Below, piece after piece: positions 1 through 9,075 of a DNA stretch of 64,000 bases; positions within the stretch are counted from its first letter, which is position 1, and the number at the start of each line of letters is the position of its first letter. The position numbers were made by a program, and so were the translations under genes. Source of the stretch: Mycobacterium kyorinense (GTDB taxonomy: Bacteria; Actinomycetota; Actinomycetes; Mycobacteriales; Mycobacteriaceae); contig NZ_LQPE01000147.1 in NCBI RefSeq assembly GCF_002101735.1, forward strand, positions 1 through 64,000, in the 5' to 3' direction. The notes beneath the pieces are model-generated. The model saw only the letters and a list, made by a program, of their open reading frames with translations. It had not been told where the DNA came from and ran no database searches.

Positions 1-111
1 GGGTTCCAAAGTCCCATAGAGTGACCGGCGTGGCGGGCGACCCGACCCCATTTTCACGCCTGCGAGGCGGCCCCCGGAAGGGTCAGAGGGCTCGCGGCAA
101 GAGGAAGGTGA

Positions 112-1932
112 CTAGCTCAGGCGCTGTTTGAGGGCTTCGAATTCGTCCTTGACGCCGGTGGGCAGCTTCTCGCCGACGAACTCGAACCACTCCTCGATCA
201 TCGGCAGCTCCTGCCGCCATTCGTCGGCCTTGACCTCCAGCGCGCGCTCCACGTCGGCGCGCTCGACATCCAGCCCGTCGAGCTCGAGGTCGTCGGCGGT
301 GGGCACGATGCCGATCGGGGTGTCTTTTCCGCCGGCCTTGTGTTCGATGCGGTCGACGATCCACTTCAGCACCCGGCTGTTCTCGCCGAAGCCCGGCCAC
401 AGGAACTTGCCGTCGTCGCCGCGGCGGAACCAGTTGACGAAGAACACCTTCGGCAGCTTGGACTCGTCGGAGTTCTTGCCGAGGTCGAGCCAGTGCTGGA
501 AGTAGTCGCCCACGTGGTAGCCCAGGAACGGCAGCATAGCCATCGGGTCACGCCGCACGGTGCCGACCTTGCCTTCGGCGGCGGCGGTCTGCTCGCTGCC
601 CATCGTGGCGCCCATGAACACACCGTGCTGCCAGTCGCGGGCCTCGGTCACCAGCGGCACCGTGGTCTTGCGGCGGGCGCCGAACAGGATGCCCGAAATC
701 GGCACACCCTGCGGGTCGTCCCACTCCGGCGCCAGGATCGGGCACTGCGACATCGGCGTGCAGTACCGCGAGTTCGGGTGCGCCGCTTTGGTTTCCGTCT
801 CGCGGATGACCCAGTCGTTGCCCTTCCAGTCGATCAGGTGATCCGGCTCGCCCTCCAGGCCCTCCCACCACACGTCACCGTCGTCGGTGAGCGCGACGTT
901 GGTGAAGACGGTGTTGCCGGCGGCGATGGTGCGCATCGCGTTCGGGTTGGACTTCCAGTTGGTGCCCGGCGCAACACCGAAGAAGCCGAACTCCGGGTTG
1001 ACCGCATACAGCCGGCCGTCCTTGCCGAACCGCATCCAGGCGATGTCGTCGCCGAGAGTCTCGGCGCGCCAGCCCGGGATGGTCGGCTGGATCATCGCCA
1101 GGTTGGTCTTGCCGCAGGCCGACGGGAACGCCGCAGCGAAGTAGTAGGCCTTATTTTCCGGTGAGATCAGCTTGAGGATCAGCATGTGCTCGGCCAGCCA
1201 GCCCTCGTCGCGGGCCATCGCCGAGGCGATCCGCAATGAGTAGCACTTCTTGCCCAGCAGCGCGTTGCCGCCGTAACCCGAGCCGTAGCTCCAGATTTCG
1301 CGGGTCTCCGGGAAGTGGGTGATGTACTTGGTGTCGTTGCACGGCCACGGCACGTCCTTTTGGCCGGGCTCCAGCGGCGCCCCGACCGAGTGCAGGCACT
1401 TGACGAAGAAGCCGTCGTCGCCCATCTTCTCCAGGGCGGCCTTGCCCATCCGGGTCATCACCTTCATCGAGACGACGACGTACTCGGAGTCGGTGATCTC
1501 CACGCCCAGCTTGGGGTCGTCGGCGCCCAGCGGACCCATGCAGAACGGCACCACCCACATGGTGCGGCCGCGCATGCAGCCGCGGTAGAGCTCGGTCATG
1601 GTCTCCCGCATCTCCGCGGGGTCCATCCAGTTGTTGGTCGGACCGGCGTCTTCCTTGCGCTCCGAGCAGATGAACGTCCGGGACTCCACCCGCGCCACGT
1701 CGGACGGGTCGGACAGCGCCAGGTACGAGTTGGGGTGCTTTTTCTCGTTCAGCTTCTTGAAGGTGCCCGCCTCGACCAGCTGCTGGGCCAGGCGCTGCCA
1801 CTCCTCGTCGGAGCCGTCGGCGAAGACCACCCGGTCCGGCTGGGTGAGCTCGGCGACCTCCGCCACCCAGGACAGCAAGCCCTGGTGGTTAGTCGGCGCG
1901 GTATCCAGACCTGGGATGGTCGCTGAGGTCAT
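112..1932 (-). CDS. pckG: Phosphoenolpyruvate carboxykinase (GTP)
   Basis: Converts oxaloacetate plus GTP to phosphoenolpyruvate, the first committed step of gluconeogenesis; in mycobacteria it matters for growth on fatty acids. The protein is 606 residues, the length of Mtb PckA (Rv0211). The GTP-type signature FPSACGKTNLAM with its reactive cysteine is present, as is FGFFGVAPGT in the nucleotide-binding half. I chose the start MTSATIP because AGGAG lies 6 bases upstream of this ATG; an in-frame ATG 21 bases further upstream has no comparable site. It is followed only by 111 bases of unassigned sequence in the window. Identification is firm. Confidence 0.97.
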   Translation of the reverse strand: MTSATIPGLDTAPTNHQGLLSWVAEVAELTQPDRVVFADGSDEEWQRLAQQLVEAGTFKKLNEKKHPNSYLALSDPSDVARVESRTFICSERKEDAGPTNNWMDPAEMRETMTELYRGCMRGRTMWVVPFCMGPLGADDPKLGVEITDSEYVVVSMKVMTRMGKAALEKMGDDGFFVKCLHSVGAPLEPGQKDVPWPCNDTKYITHFPETREIWSYGSGYGGNALLGKKCYSLRIASAMARDEGWLAEHMLILKLISPENKAYYFAAAFPSACGKTNLAMIQPTIPGWRAETLGDDIAWMRFGKDGRLYAVNPEFGFFGVAPGTNWKSNPNAMRTIAAGNTVFTNVALTDDGDVWWEGLEGEPDHLIDWKGNDWVIRETETKAAHPNSRYCTPMSQCPILAPEWDDPQGVPISGILFGARRKTTVPLVTEARDWQHGVFMGATMGSEQTAAAEGKVGTVRRDPMAMLPFLGYHVGDYFQHWLDLGKNSDESKLPKVFFVNWFRRGDDGKFLWPGFGENSRVLKWIVDRIEHKAGGKDTPIGIVPTADDLELDGLDVERADVERALEVKADEWRQELPMIEEWFEFVGEKLPTGVKDEFEALKQRLS

Positions 1933-2071
1933 CGAAATCTCCTGAACTCTCACTCGTGCGTGTCACGGCTGCGAAGGTTTGCAAAACGGCTTTGCGATCC
2001 TTAACACAGGTTATCGCGGGCCGTATACCCAAAATGGCTCGGGCGTGTATCAGCTCACTCACAAGAACGAT

Positions 2072-3550
2072 TCAGATTGCCTCATCTGCCTCAGTCGTCG
2101 ACACCGCGGCCGGGGTTTCGCCCGAAGCGCCGTCTCCGAGCTGTGCGCGGACGGTGTCGAGTGCGGCCCGCAGCGTCGGCATCTCCCGGTCACGCAACGC
2201 CGCCGCCCGAGCCGCCGCGACGGCATGTTCACGCAGTTCGGTGTCGATGACGCTCACCTGGTCGGCCACTCGTGCGCCCTCGGCTTCGTCCTGGTCGCCC
2301 AGCGCGGCGCTCAGCGCCGATTCGGCGGACAGCACCCGGGTCGCCACCAGCTGCTCGACGGCCGCGCGCAACGATCCGGTCGCCTCGCCGACCCAGCGGT
2401 CGAGCACCGCGCGATCGGCCAGCAGGCCGCGGGTGCCGACCACCCAGACGGTGACCGCCAGCCCGATCGCCACACAGGCGACGATCCCGGCAGCGGTCAG
2501 GCCAGGCGCCAGGTCGAGCAGCAGCCGGCTCAGCGTCAACGCCACGCCCAGCCCGAAGCCGGCGCCCAGCAGCATCATCAGCCTGGTTTCCAGCCGCCTC
2601 GACTTCAGCGGCGGCGCACCGATCTCCACCTGCGGCAGCTCGCCGGCGGGCGGCTCCACCGCCAGGCCCAGCGCCTTCGCGACGTCGGTCAGGTGCGCGG
2701 TGGTGCCTTCGTCCACCTCGGTCACCACCTGCCCGACGCGACCGCGGGCGTAGGCCTCAAACTCTCGCAGTTTGCGCCGACTCAGGCCGGCGGCATCCTC
2801 CTGCAACTCCGAACGCACTGAGGCGCAGCGGTTCCGGGCGAAGTAGGACAGCTGCACCCGCGCCTGCTGGACCTGGCTGCGCAGCGCGATCGTACGCTCG
2901 GATTTGGACAGCCGCCGCTGGCGCAGCACGGCGTTGCGTTGCTCGCGCAGCGCGTCGACCCGCGCCCGGCGGCCGGCGCCCTCGGCGTCACGGTCATGCC
3001 GGCACGCGATGGTCTGCAGCCGGGACTCCCAGGCCCGCAACCGGTTTCGCCGCGCAAGGTCGGGGTCGGCGAGTTGCTCTTCGACCGCGGCAATCAGGTC
3101 GTCGACGCGCGGTTCACCCCGTTCGGGCGCCGCGGCGGCTCCCACCCAGCGCACGGGGGCGTAGCGGGGCGCGTGCTCGGCCAGCGTGTCGCGGTCGGCG
3201 GCCAGCACGTCGCGCCAGTTGCGGTGTACGTCGATCTTGGACACCACGCCGATCACCGCGTCGGTGTCGGTGACCGCTGCGTCGAGCAGCGCCGCGTCGG
3301 ATTCGGTCAGCACCGCGGCCGCGGAAACCACGAACACCACGACGCTCGGCGCCTCCCCTGGCGCCAGGTCCGCGGCTTCGACGAAGGTGTGCTGGGGCAG
3401 CCGTTGGCGCAGCACGCTGACGACGCCGCTGACTCCGGCGAGCCACGGACCGGTCACCAGCACCGCGTCGCGGCGCTGAATGACGGGCGCACTGAGCCGC
3501 GGACCGATTGCGCCGACCATTGCGTCGACGTCGGCGACCGGATCGGTCAT
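2072..3550 (-). CDS. GTPase-like membrane protein (Rv0210-like)
   Basis: A 492-residue protein, the same length as Mtb Rv0210 at the matching position. The N-terminal third looks like a degenerate GTPase domain: a hydrophobic strand ending VVVFVVSAA and a SKID motif in the position of the usual NKxD. The middle is helical and rich in Arg/Gln/Glu, probably coiled coil. Two adjoining hydrophobic segments follow around residues 320-375, giving a dynamin-like layout of G domain, helical stalk and membrane anchor. Its ATG overlaps the stop of the upstream gene (ATGA), so the two are translationally coupled. No biochemical role is known to me; membrane remodelling is only a guess. Confidence 0.8.
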   Translation of the reverse strand: MTDPVADVDAMVGAIGPRLSAPVIQRRDAVLVTGPWLAGVSGVVSVLRQRLPQHTFVEAADLAPGEAPSVVVFVVSAAAVLTESDAALLDAAVTDTDAVIGVVSKIDVHRNWRDVLAADRDTLAEHAPRYAPVRWVGAAAAPERGEPRVDDLIAAVEEQLADPDLARRNRLRAWESRLQTIACRHDRDAEGAGRRARVDALREQRNAVLRQRRLSKSERTIALRSQVQQARVQLSYFARNRCASVRSELQEDAAGLSRRKLREFEAYARGRVGQVVTEVDEGTTAHLTDVAKALGLAVEPPAGELPQVEIGAPPLKSRRLETRLMMLLGAGFGLGVALTLSRLLLDLAPGLTAAGIVACVAIGLAVTVWVVGTRGLLADRAVLDRWVGEATGSLRAAVEQLVATRVLSAESALSAALGDQDEAEGARVADQVSVIDTELREHAVAAARAAALRDREMPTLRAALDTVRAQLGDGASGETPAAVSTTEADEAI

Positions 3551-4500
3551 GGCGATCCCCCGGCGTGCGACCAGAGCCGCAGCGATCCCCTGGCGATGTC
3601 GGCGCCGCAGGCGTTATGGATGCCGCTCACCGGTCCGCGGCCGTAGTGCCGCCAGCGCAGGGCGCGCCGCAGGTGAGCCGCGGGGCTGTCGCAGCGGTCG
3701 ACGTCCAGCCCGGCTGCCTCGACGACGTCGACGGCGGCGGCCATCCGGGCGATTACTGTGGCGTCGCGGGACAGGAACTCGGCGGCCCGGGAATCGGTGA
3801 CGGCCAGGGCCTCCAGCTCGGCGACGGCGTCGAGCATCCGGCGATAGTGCACCTCGGCGCCGACGGCCGCCAGCCGAGCCAGCACGGCGTCGATGCGGCT
3901 CAGCCGGCGCAACCGGGCGCGCACCTGGGCCTTCGACGCGCCCCGGCGAATGGCGGCGAGCGACGCAGTGATGCCGAACAGGTCGAGGGTGTCGACCAGC
4001 CGCCGGCGGACCTCGACCGGCACCGGGTGCAACCCGGCCGCGAAGCTGTCCGGTGAGCTCAGGTCGGCGGGCCGGGTCGCAAGCACCCGCAACGCGTCCC
4101 ACAGCGCGTCGTCCAGCAGGTCGTCGAGTACGGCCACAGCCAGCAATCCCACCATCGGCGCGATCGGCACGCCCAGCCCGGCCACCGGTACGCGGGCCAC
4201 GTCGGCCTTGTTCAGCACCGCCAGGACCGGCCGTCGGGCTGTCGCGATCGCGGCCCGGTCCTCGGGTTTGACCACCTCGGCGATCACCTGGAGATGCAGA
4301 TCGGCGTCGGGCGTCACCGGCACCCCCGCCTGGGCAAGAGCGTGCGCGACGGTGCGGCAGCCCACTCCGCGACGCCCGGACACGGCGACCCGCAAGGGCG
4401 CCGCGAGCCGCTCGGCAATCACGGCCCAGCGGACGTCGTCGCTGTCGGCGGCATATCGCGCCAGCTCGTCGAGGAAATCCCGGTGCCGCTGTCCGCTCAT
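3547..4500 (-). CDS. P-loop GTPase-like protein (Rv0209-like)
   Basis: About 317 residues from the chosen start MSGQRHRDFL. An in-frame ORF continues upstream to 4599 (350 residues, nearer the 361 of Mtb Rv0209), so the start is uncertain. The protein has a Walker-A-like loop GRRGVGCRT and an NKAD motif that fits the G4 guanine-specificity element. The invariant P-loop Lys is replaced by Cys, so nucleotide binding may be weak or lost. It is coupled by a 4-base overlap to the GTPase-like gene downstream; paired genes of this kind suggest a heteromeric dynamin-like complex. That function is inference. Confidence 0.75.
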   Translation of the reverse strand: MSGQRHRDFLDELARYAADSDDVRWAVIAERLAAPLRVAVSGRRGVGCRTVAHALAQAGVPVTPDADLHLQVIAEVVKPEDRAAIATARRPVLAVLNKADVARVPVAGLGVPIAPMVGLLAVAVLDDLLDDALWDALRVLATRPADLSSPDSFAAGLHPVPVEVRRRLVDTLDLFGITASLAAIRRGASKAQVRARLRRLSRIDAVLARLAAVGAEVHYRRMLDAVAELEALAVTDSRAAEFLSRDATVIARMAAAVDVVEAAGLDVDRCDSPAAHLRRALRWRHYGRGPVSGIHNACGADIARGSLRLWSHAGGSP

Positions 4501-4644
4501 GTCCTGCCCATTGTCGCTGAACTGGCCTGCTGAACCGGCGAGCGCCGCTCCCCATCGCATCGTGACATCTGCCCCGCCGGGGCGCGAGCCAGCCATCACC
4601 AGATACCAGTCGAAGGCAACTGTTGGGTATCAATCTGTACCGCG

Positions 4645-5442
4645 ATGCGGCTACACCATGGGTATATGGGTAACGATGGACGGATGCACGCACAGTCCGG
4701 GGTCCAGGCGCGCCCGGATACCGGCGTGGCGGAGCCCCGCCCCACCGGCGGCTATCCCCGGACGACCAGCTTCCGGACACGGCGTTCGGCCCTCTCGGCC
4801 GCCCAGCAGCGGACCTGGGACCGGTTGTGGCCGCAACTGGGCACCGTGGCCCGCAGCGCCGACGGGCCGGCCGATCCGCTGGACATCGGTGCCTGGTTTG
4901 GCCGGGAGGCGCCGGTGGTTCTCGAGATCGGTTGCGGCACAGGCACTTCCACCCTCGTAATGGCACAGTCCGAACCGGACGTCGATGTGATCGCCGTCGA
5001 GGTCTATCGGCGCGGGCTGGCGCAGCTGCTGAGTGGCATCGACCGGGAGAACGTCGGCAACATCCGCCTGGTCCGCGGGGATGCGCTCGACGTCCTCGAG
5101 CACCTCATCCCGTCGGGCACCCTGACCGGGGTGCGGGTGTTCTTCCCCGACCCCTGGCCCAAAGCCCGCCACCACAAGCGGCGGCTGCTGCAGCCGCCCA
5201 CCGTGGCCCTGATCGCCGACCGGTTACGCCCAGGCGGGGTGCTGCACACCGCCACCGACCACGCCGACTACGCCGCGCAGATCGCCGAGGTCGGCGACGC
5301 CGAGCCACGGTTGCGCCGAGTCGATCCGGACGACCCGACACTGCCGATCTCGGTCGTCCGCCCGACCACCAAATACGAGTCCAAGGCACAACACGCCGGC
5401 AGCGCCGTCACCGAATTGCTCTGGGAAAGAACCAGTCCATGA
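4645..5442 (+). CDS. trmB: tRNA (guanine-N7-)-methyltransferase
   Basis: Methylates G46 of tRNA to m7G using S-adenosylmethionine. The class I SAM-binding motif EIGCGTGTS lies near residue 95, and the family-diagnostic FFPDPWPKARHHKRR near residue 165 carries the catalytic Asp and tRNA-contacting basic residues. The 265-residue length is close to Mtb Rv0208c (263). The start is not certain: ATGs at 4645, 4666 and 4684 are in frame, and I kept the first because the LHHG segment after it resembles the Mtb N-terminus. The stop overlaps the start of the next gene by 4 bases, implying co-translation with the NYN-domain gene and probably with mmpL3. Confidence 0.95.
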   Translation: MRLHHGYMGNDGRMHAQSGVQARPDTGVAEPRPTGGYPRTTSFRTRRSALSAAQQRTWDRLWPQLGTVARSADGPADPLDIGAWFGREAPVVLEIGCGTGTSTLVMAQSEPDVDVIAVEVYRRGLAQLLSGIDRENVGNIRLVRGDALDVLEHLIPSGTLTGVRVFFPDPWPKARHHKRRLLQPPTVALIADRLRPGGVLHTATDHADYAAQIAEVGDAEPRLRRVDPDDPTLPISVVRPTTKYESKAQHAGSAVTELLWERTSP

Positions 5443-6137
5443 GCCTGACCGAAGAAACGGGCGCGCTGATGCCCGCGCTGGCGGAGCCGTCCGGCGACGA
5501 CCCCGCCGGCCCCGGTGGCCGACGGGTGCTGCTGGTCTGGGATGCGCCGAACCTGGACATGGGCCTCGGCTCCATCCTGGGCCGCCGGCCCACGGCGCTG
5601 GAACGGCCGCGGTTCGACGCGCTGGGCCGCTGGCTTTTGACCCGCACCGCCGAGGTGGCCGCCGATCGCCACGACGTGTCGAGCGAACCCGAGGCCACCG
5701 TGTTCACCAACATCGCACCCGGCAGCGCCGAAGTAGTTCGACCATGGGTGGATGCGTTGCGTAACGTGGGATTTGCCGTCTTCGCCAAGCCGAAAATCGA
5801 CGAGGACAGCGACGTCGACACCGACATGCTGCAGCACATCGCGTTGCGCTGCCAGGAGGGGCTGGCGGCGCTGGTGGTGGCCTCCGCCGACGGCCAAGCC
5901 TTCCGTGAACCGCTGGAAGACATCTCGCGCGGCGGGGTCCCGGTCCAGGTGCTCGGATTTCGCGAACATGCGAGTTGGGCGTTAGCGTCGGATACCTTGG
6001 AGTTCGTCGACCTGGAGGACATCGACGGTGTGTTCCGGGAACCGCTGCCGCGAATCGGACTGGATTCGCTGCCTGAGCAGGGGGCGTGGCTGCAGCCGTT
6101 CCGGCCGCTGTCGTCGCTACTGACCTCGCGTGTGTGA
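5439..6137 (+). CDS. NYN (PIN-like) domain protein, Rv0207c-like
   Basis: A 232-residue protein whose ATG overlaps the trmB stop. The NYN/PIN-like nuclease fold is indicated by the strand VLLVWDAPNLDM with its first acidic residue, a central acidic cluster around DVDTDML, and VVASADGQAF for the later conserved Asp. Proteins of this fold are metal-dependent RNases, or occasionally nucleotidases, so a role in RNA processing is plausible. The position between trmB and mmpL3 matches Rv0207c. The specific substrate is unknown. Confidence 0.85.
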   Translation: MSLTEETGALMPALAEPSGDDPAGPGGRRVLLVWDAPNLDMGLGSILGRRPTALERPRFDALGRWLLTRTAEVAADRHDVSSEPEATVFTNIAPGSAEVVRPWVDALRNVGFAVFAKPKIDEDSDVDTDMLQHIALRCQEGLAALVVASADGQAFREPLEDISRGGVPVQVLGFREHASWALASDTLEFVDLEDIDGVFREPLPRIGLDSLPEQGAWLQPFRPLSSLLTSRV

Positions 6138-6198
6138 CAACTGGAGAAGAATGCCGCGGGTCACTGAGATTTTTCAGCAGATCCAGTAAGGAGCTTAC

Positions 6199-9075
6199 GT
6201 GTTCGCCTGGTGGGGCCGAACTGTATACCGCTACCGGTACGTCGTAATCGGCGTCATGGTGGCGCTGTGCCTTGGCAGCGGCATCTTCGGGATGAGCCTC
6301 GGCAAACACGTCACGCAAAGCGGGTTCTACGACGACGGCAGCCAGTCGGTGAAGGCGTCGATCCTGGGCGACCAGGTCTACGGCCGCGACCGAACCAGCC
6401 ACATCGTCGCCGTCTTCACTGCGCCCAAAGGCAAGACGGTTGACGACAAGCAGTGGTTCGACAGCACCAAGGACGGGCTCAACAAGGTCAAAAGCGACCA
6501 CCCTGACCAGGTGCTCAGCTGGGTGGGGTACTTCACCAACCCCGAGGCGCTGCGCACCATGGCCGACGCCGACAAACAGCACGCCTTCGCGTCCATTCAG
6601 CTCAAGGGCGACGACGACGACACCATCCTGAAGAACTACCAGGCCGTCCAGCCGAGCCTGCAAAAGCTCGACGGCGGCACGGTCAAACTGGCCGGTTTGC
6701 AGCCGATCGCCGACGCATTGACCGGCACCATCGCCACCGACCAGAGGCGAATGGAGGTTCTGGCACTGCCGCTGGTGGCGGTGGTGCTGTTCTTCGTGTT
6801 CGGCGGGGTCATCGCCGCCGGGCTGCCCGTCATGGTCGGCGGCTTGAGCATCGCCGGAGCGACGGGCATCCTGCGGTTTGCCACCCTCTTCGGGCCGGTG
6901 AACTTCTTCGCCCAGCCGGTGATCTCGCTGATCGGTTTGGGTCTGGCCATCGACTACGGGCTGTTCGTGGTGAGCCGCTTCCGTGAGGAGATCGCCGAAG
7001 GCTACGACACCGAGGCCGCGGTGCGCCGCAGTGTGATGACGGCCGGTCGTACCGTGGTGTTCTCCGCCGTGCTGATCATCGTCTCGGCCTCCGCCCTGCT
7101 GGTGATGCCGCAAGGCTTCGTCAAGGGGCTGACCTACGCCATCTTCGCGGCGGTGGGGCTGGCGGCATTGCTGTCGATCACGCTGCTGCCGGCCTGCCTG
7201 GGTGTGCTGGGCCACCACGTCGACGCGCTCGGGGTGCGAACCCTGCTGCGGGTGCCGTTCTTCCGTAGCTGGAAGCCGATGAACTGGTGGTTGAACTTCC
7301 TGGCCGAGAAGACCCAGAAGACCAAGACACGCGAGGAAGTCGAGGGCGAATTCTGGGGCAAGCTGGTCAACGTCGTGATGAAGCGGCCGCTGGCGTTCGC
7401 CGTCCCGATCGTGATCGCGATGATCCTGCTGATCATCCCGCTGGGGAAATTGTCGTTCGGCGGGATGAGCGAGAAATATCTGCCGCCGGACAATCCCAGC
7501 CGTCAGGCACAGGAGCAATTCGACAAGATCTTCCCCGGGTTCCGCACCGAGAAGCTGACCCTGGTCATCGAATCCGACAACCACAAGCCCGTCACCGATC
7601 AGCAGGTCGCCGACATTCGCAACAGGGCGATGTCCATCAGCGGGTTCGTCGAGCCCGACAACAACCCGGCCGACATGTGGAAGGAACGCCCCGTGCTGCC
7701 GGGTGCGTCGAAGGACAAGTCGGTGCGGGTGATCGAGAACGGTCTGATCAACCGCAACGACGCCGCGCAGAAGATCAAAGAGCTGCGGGCGATCCCCCCG
7801 CCCAAGGGGCTGGAGCTGATGGTCGGCGGAACCCCGGCCCTCGAGCAGGACAGCATCCACGCTTTGTCCGCTCAGGGGCCGCTGATGCTGGTGATCCTGC
7901 TGACCACCACCACACTGCTGATGTTCCTGGCGTTCGGCTCGGTGGTCCTGCCGATCAAGGCCGCGGTGATGAGCGCGTTGACGCTCGGTTCGACGATGGG
8001 AATCCTGACCTGGATCTTTGTCGACGGACACGGTGCAGGGTTGCTGAACTTCACCCCGACGCCCCTGATGGTGGTGGTCATCGCGCTGGTGGTCGCGGTG
8101 GGCTGGGGCCTGGCCACCGACTACGAAGTGTTCCTGGTCTCGCGGATGGTGGAGGCGCGCGAATCAGGGATGTCCACGTCGGAGGCCATCCGGATCGGGA
8201 CCGCGACCACCGGTCGCCTGATCACCGCCGCGGCGCTGATCTTGGCCGTGGTCGCCGGCTCGTTCGTGTTCTCCGACCTGGTGATGATGAAGTACCTGGC
8301 GTTCGGCTTGATGGCGGCGCTGCTGCTGGACGCCACCGTGGTGCGGATGTTCCTGGTGCCGTCGGTGATGAAGCTGCTCGGCGACGACTGCTGGTGGGCG
8401 CCGCGCTGGATGAAGCGGCTGCAGACCCGGCTCGGTCTTGGCGAGATCCACCTGCCCCCCGAACGCAAGCGGCCTGCGCAGCGTCGGCCCGAGCACGTTG
8501 CCGTCGCGCCGCGTGGTCCGGTTGCCACCAAACCGCGACCGCCGCACGATCCCACCCACCCGTCCGCGGAAGGCGCCGCCCGTCCGCGCCCCCGGCCGGA
8601 GTACCGGCCACCGCGTTCCGACACGCCGTCGGCGGCGGGCACCACCCGGATGCGGACCCCGACGCCGCCGGAGCCCGAGGAAGAGCCGGCGACGACGCGC
8701 TTCGCTGCCCCGAGGAACGCCGCGCCGGAGCCCTCCGGTGGCGAGCGCCGGCCCAAGCCGTCGGGCACGCCGGCGCAGGACCGCGAAATCGAGTCCTGGC
8801 TCAGCGAGCTGCGTGGGCCCAAACCCGCTGAGCGGCAGGCTGATTCACGTGGTGCGGGTAACGCCGAGCCTCCTGCGCCGCCGCAGCCGTACGACGACGA
8901 GGAAGAAGCCACCACGGCCATCCCCACGGCGCCGTCGGACGACGACGACTCCGACATGGCCACGGAGAAACTGAACACCCGGGCCCGCGACGCCGCCGAC
9001 CCCGAGCGGACGCGGCAGCGTCGCGGCGGGGGTCTGAGTGCGCAGGACCTGCTGCGCCGCGAAGGCCGGTTTTAG
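6199..9075 (+). CDS. mmpL3: MmpL3, trehalose monomycolate exporter (RND superfamily)
   Basis: Essential inner-membrane flippase/exporter that uses the proton motive force to move trehalose monomycolate to the periplasm for outer-membrane assembly. The 958 residues show the RND plan of two repeats with large periplasmic loops. The paired proton-relay residues are visible as Asp252-Tyr253 (AIDYGLF) in TM4 and Asp641-Tyr642 (TDYEVFL) in TM10. After about residue 745 there is a long Pro/Arg/Glu-rich cytoplasmic tail of roughly 210 residues, low in complexity. The start is GTG with AAGGAG 7 bases upstream. It converges with the AI-2E-family gene, and the two stop codons overlap. Confidence 0.97.
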   Translation: MFAWWGRTVYRYRYVVIGVMVALCLGSGIFGMSLGKHVTQSGFYDDGSQSVKASILGDQVYGRDRTSHIVAVFTAPKGKTVDDKQWFDSTKDGLNKVKSDHPDQVLSWVGYFTNPEALRTMADADKQHAFASIQLKGDDDDTILKNYQAVQPSLQKLDGGTVKLAGLQPIADALTGTIATDQRRMEVLALPLVAVVLFFVFGGVIAAGLPVMVGGLSIAGATGILRFATLFGPVNFFAQPVISLIGLGLAIDYGLFVVSRFREEIAEGYDTEAAVRRSVMTAGRTVVFSAVLIIVSASALLVMPQGFVKGLTYAIFAAVGLAALLSITLLPACLGVLGHHVDALGVRTLLRVPFFRSWKPMNWWLNFLAEKTQKTKTREEVEGEFWGKLVNVVMKRPLAFAVPIVIAMILLIIPLGKLSFGGMSEKYLPPDNPSRQAQEQFDKIFPGFRTEKLTLVIESDNHKPVTDQQVADIRNRAMSISGFVEPDNNPADMWKERPVLPGASKDKSVRVIENGLINRNDAAQKIKELRAIPPPKGLELMVGGTPALEQDSIHALSAQGPLMLVILLTTTTLLMFLAFGSVVLPIKAAVMSALTLGSTMGILTWIFVDGHGAGLLNFTPTPLMVVVIALVVAVGWGLATDYEVFLVSRMVEARESGMSTSEAIRIGTATTGRLITAAALILAVVAGSFVFSDLVMMKYLAFGLMAALLLDATVVRMFLVPSVMKLLGDDCWWAPRWMKRLQTRLGLGEIHLPPERKRPAQRRPEHVAVAPRGPVATKPRPPHDPTHPSAEGAARPRPRPEYRPPRSDTPSAAGTTRMRTPTPPEPEEEPATTRFAAPRNAAPEPSGGERRPKPSGTPAQDREIESWLSELRGPKPAERQADSRGAGNAEPPAPPQPYDDEEEATTAIPTAPSDDDDSDMATEKLNTRARDAADPERTRQRRGGGLSAQDLLRREGRF

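Noticed and set aside
57..69. Short hairpin CGCCT-GCG-AGGCG downstream of pckG
   Set aside because: Only a 5-base stem in very G+C-rich sequence and no T tract; too weak to call a terminator.
340..1164. Plus-strand open frame of 274 codons inside pckG
   Set aside because: Shadow frame: pckG on the minus strand has signature motifs and correct length.
5704..8031. Very long open frame (775 codons) on the minus strand
   Set aside because: It is antisense to trmB-NYN-mmpL3 coding sequence, has a composition typical of a G+C-rich shadow frame (His/Arg/Gln-rich), and mmpL3 on the plus strand is unmistakable.
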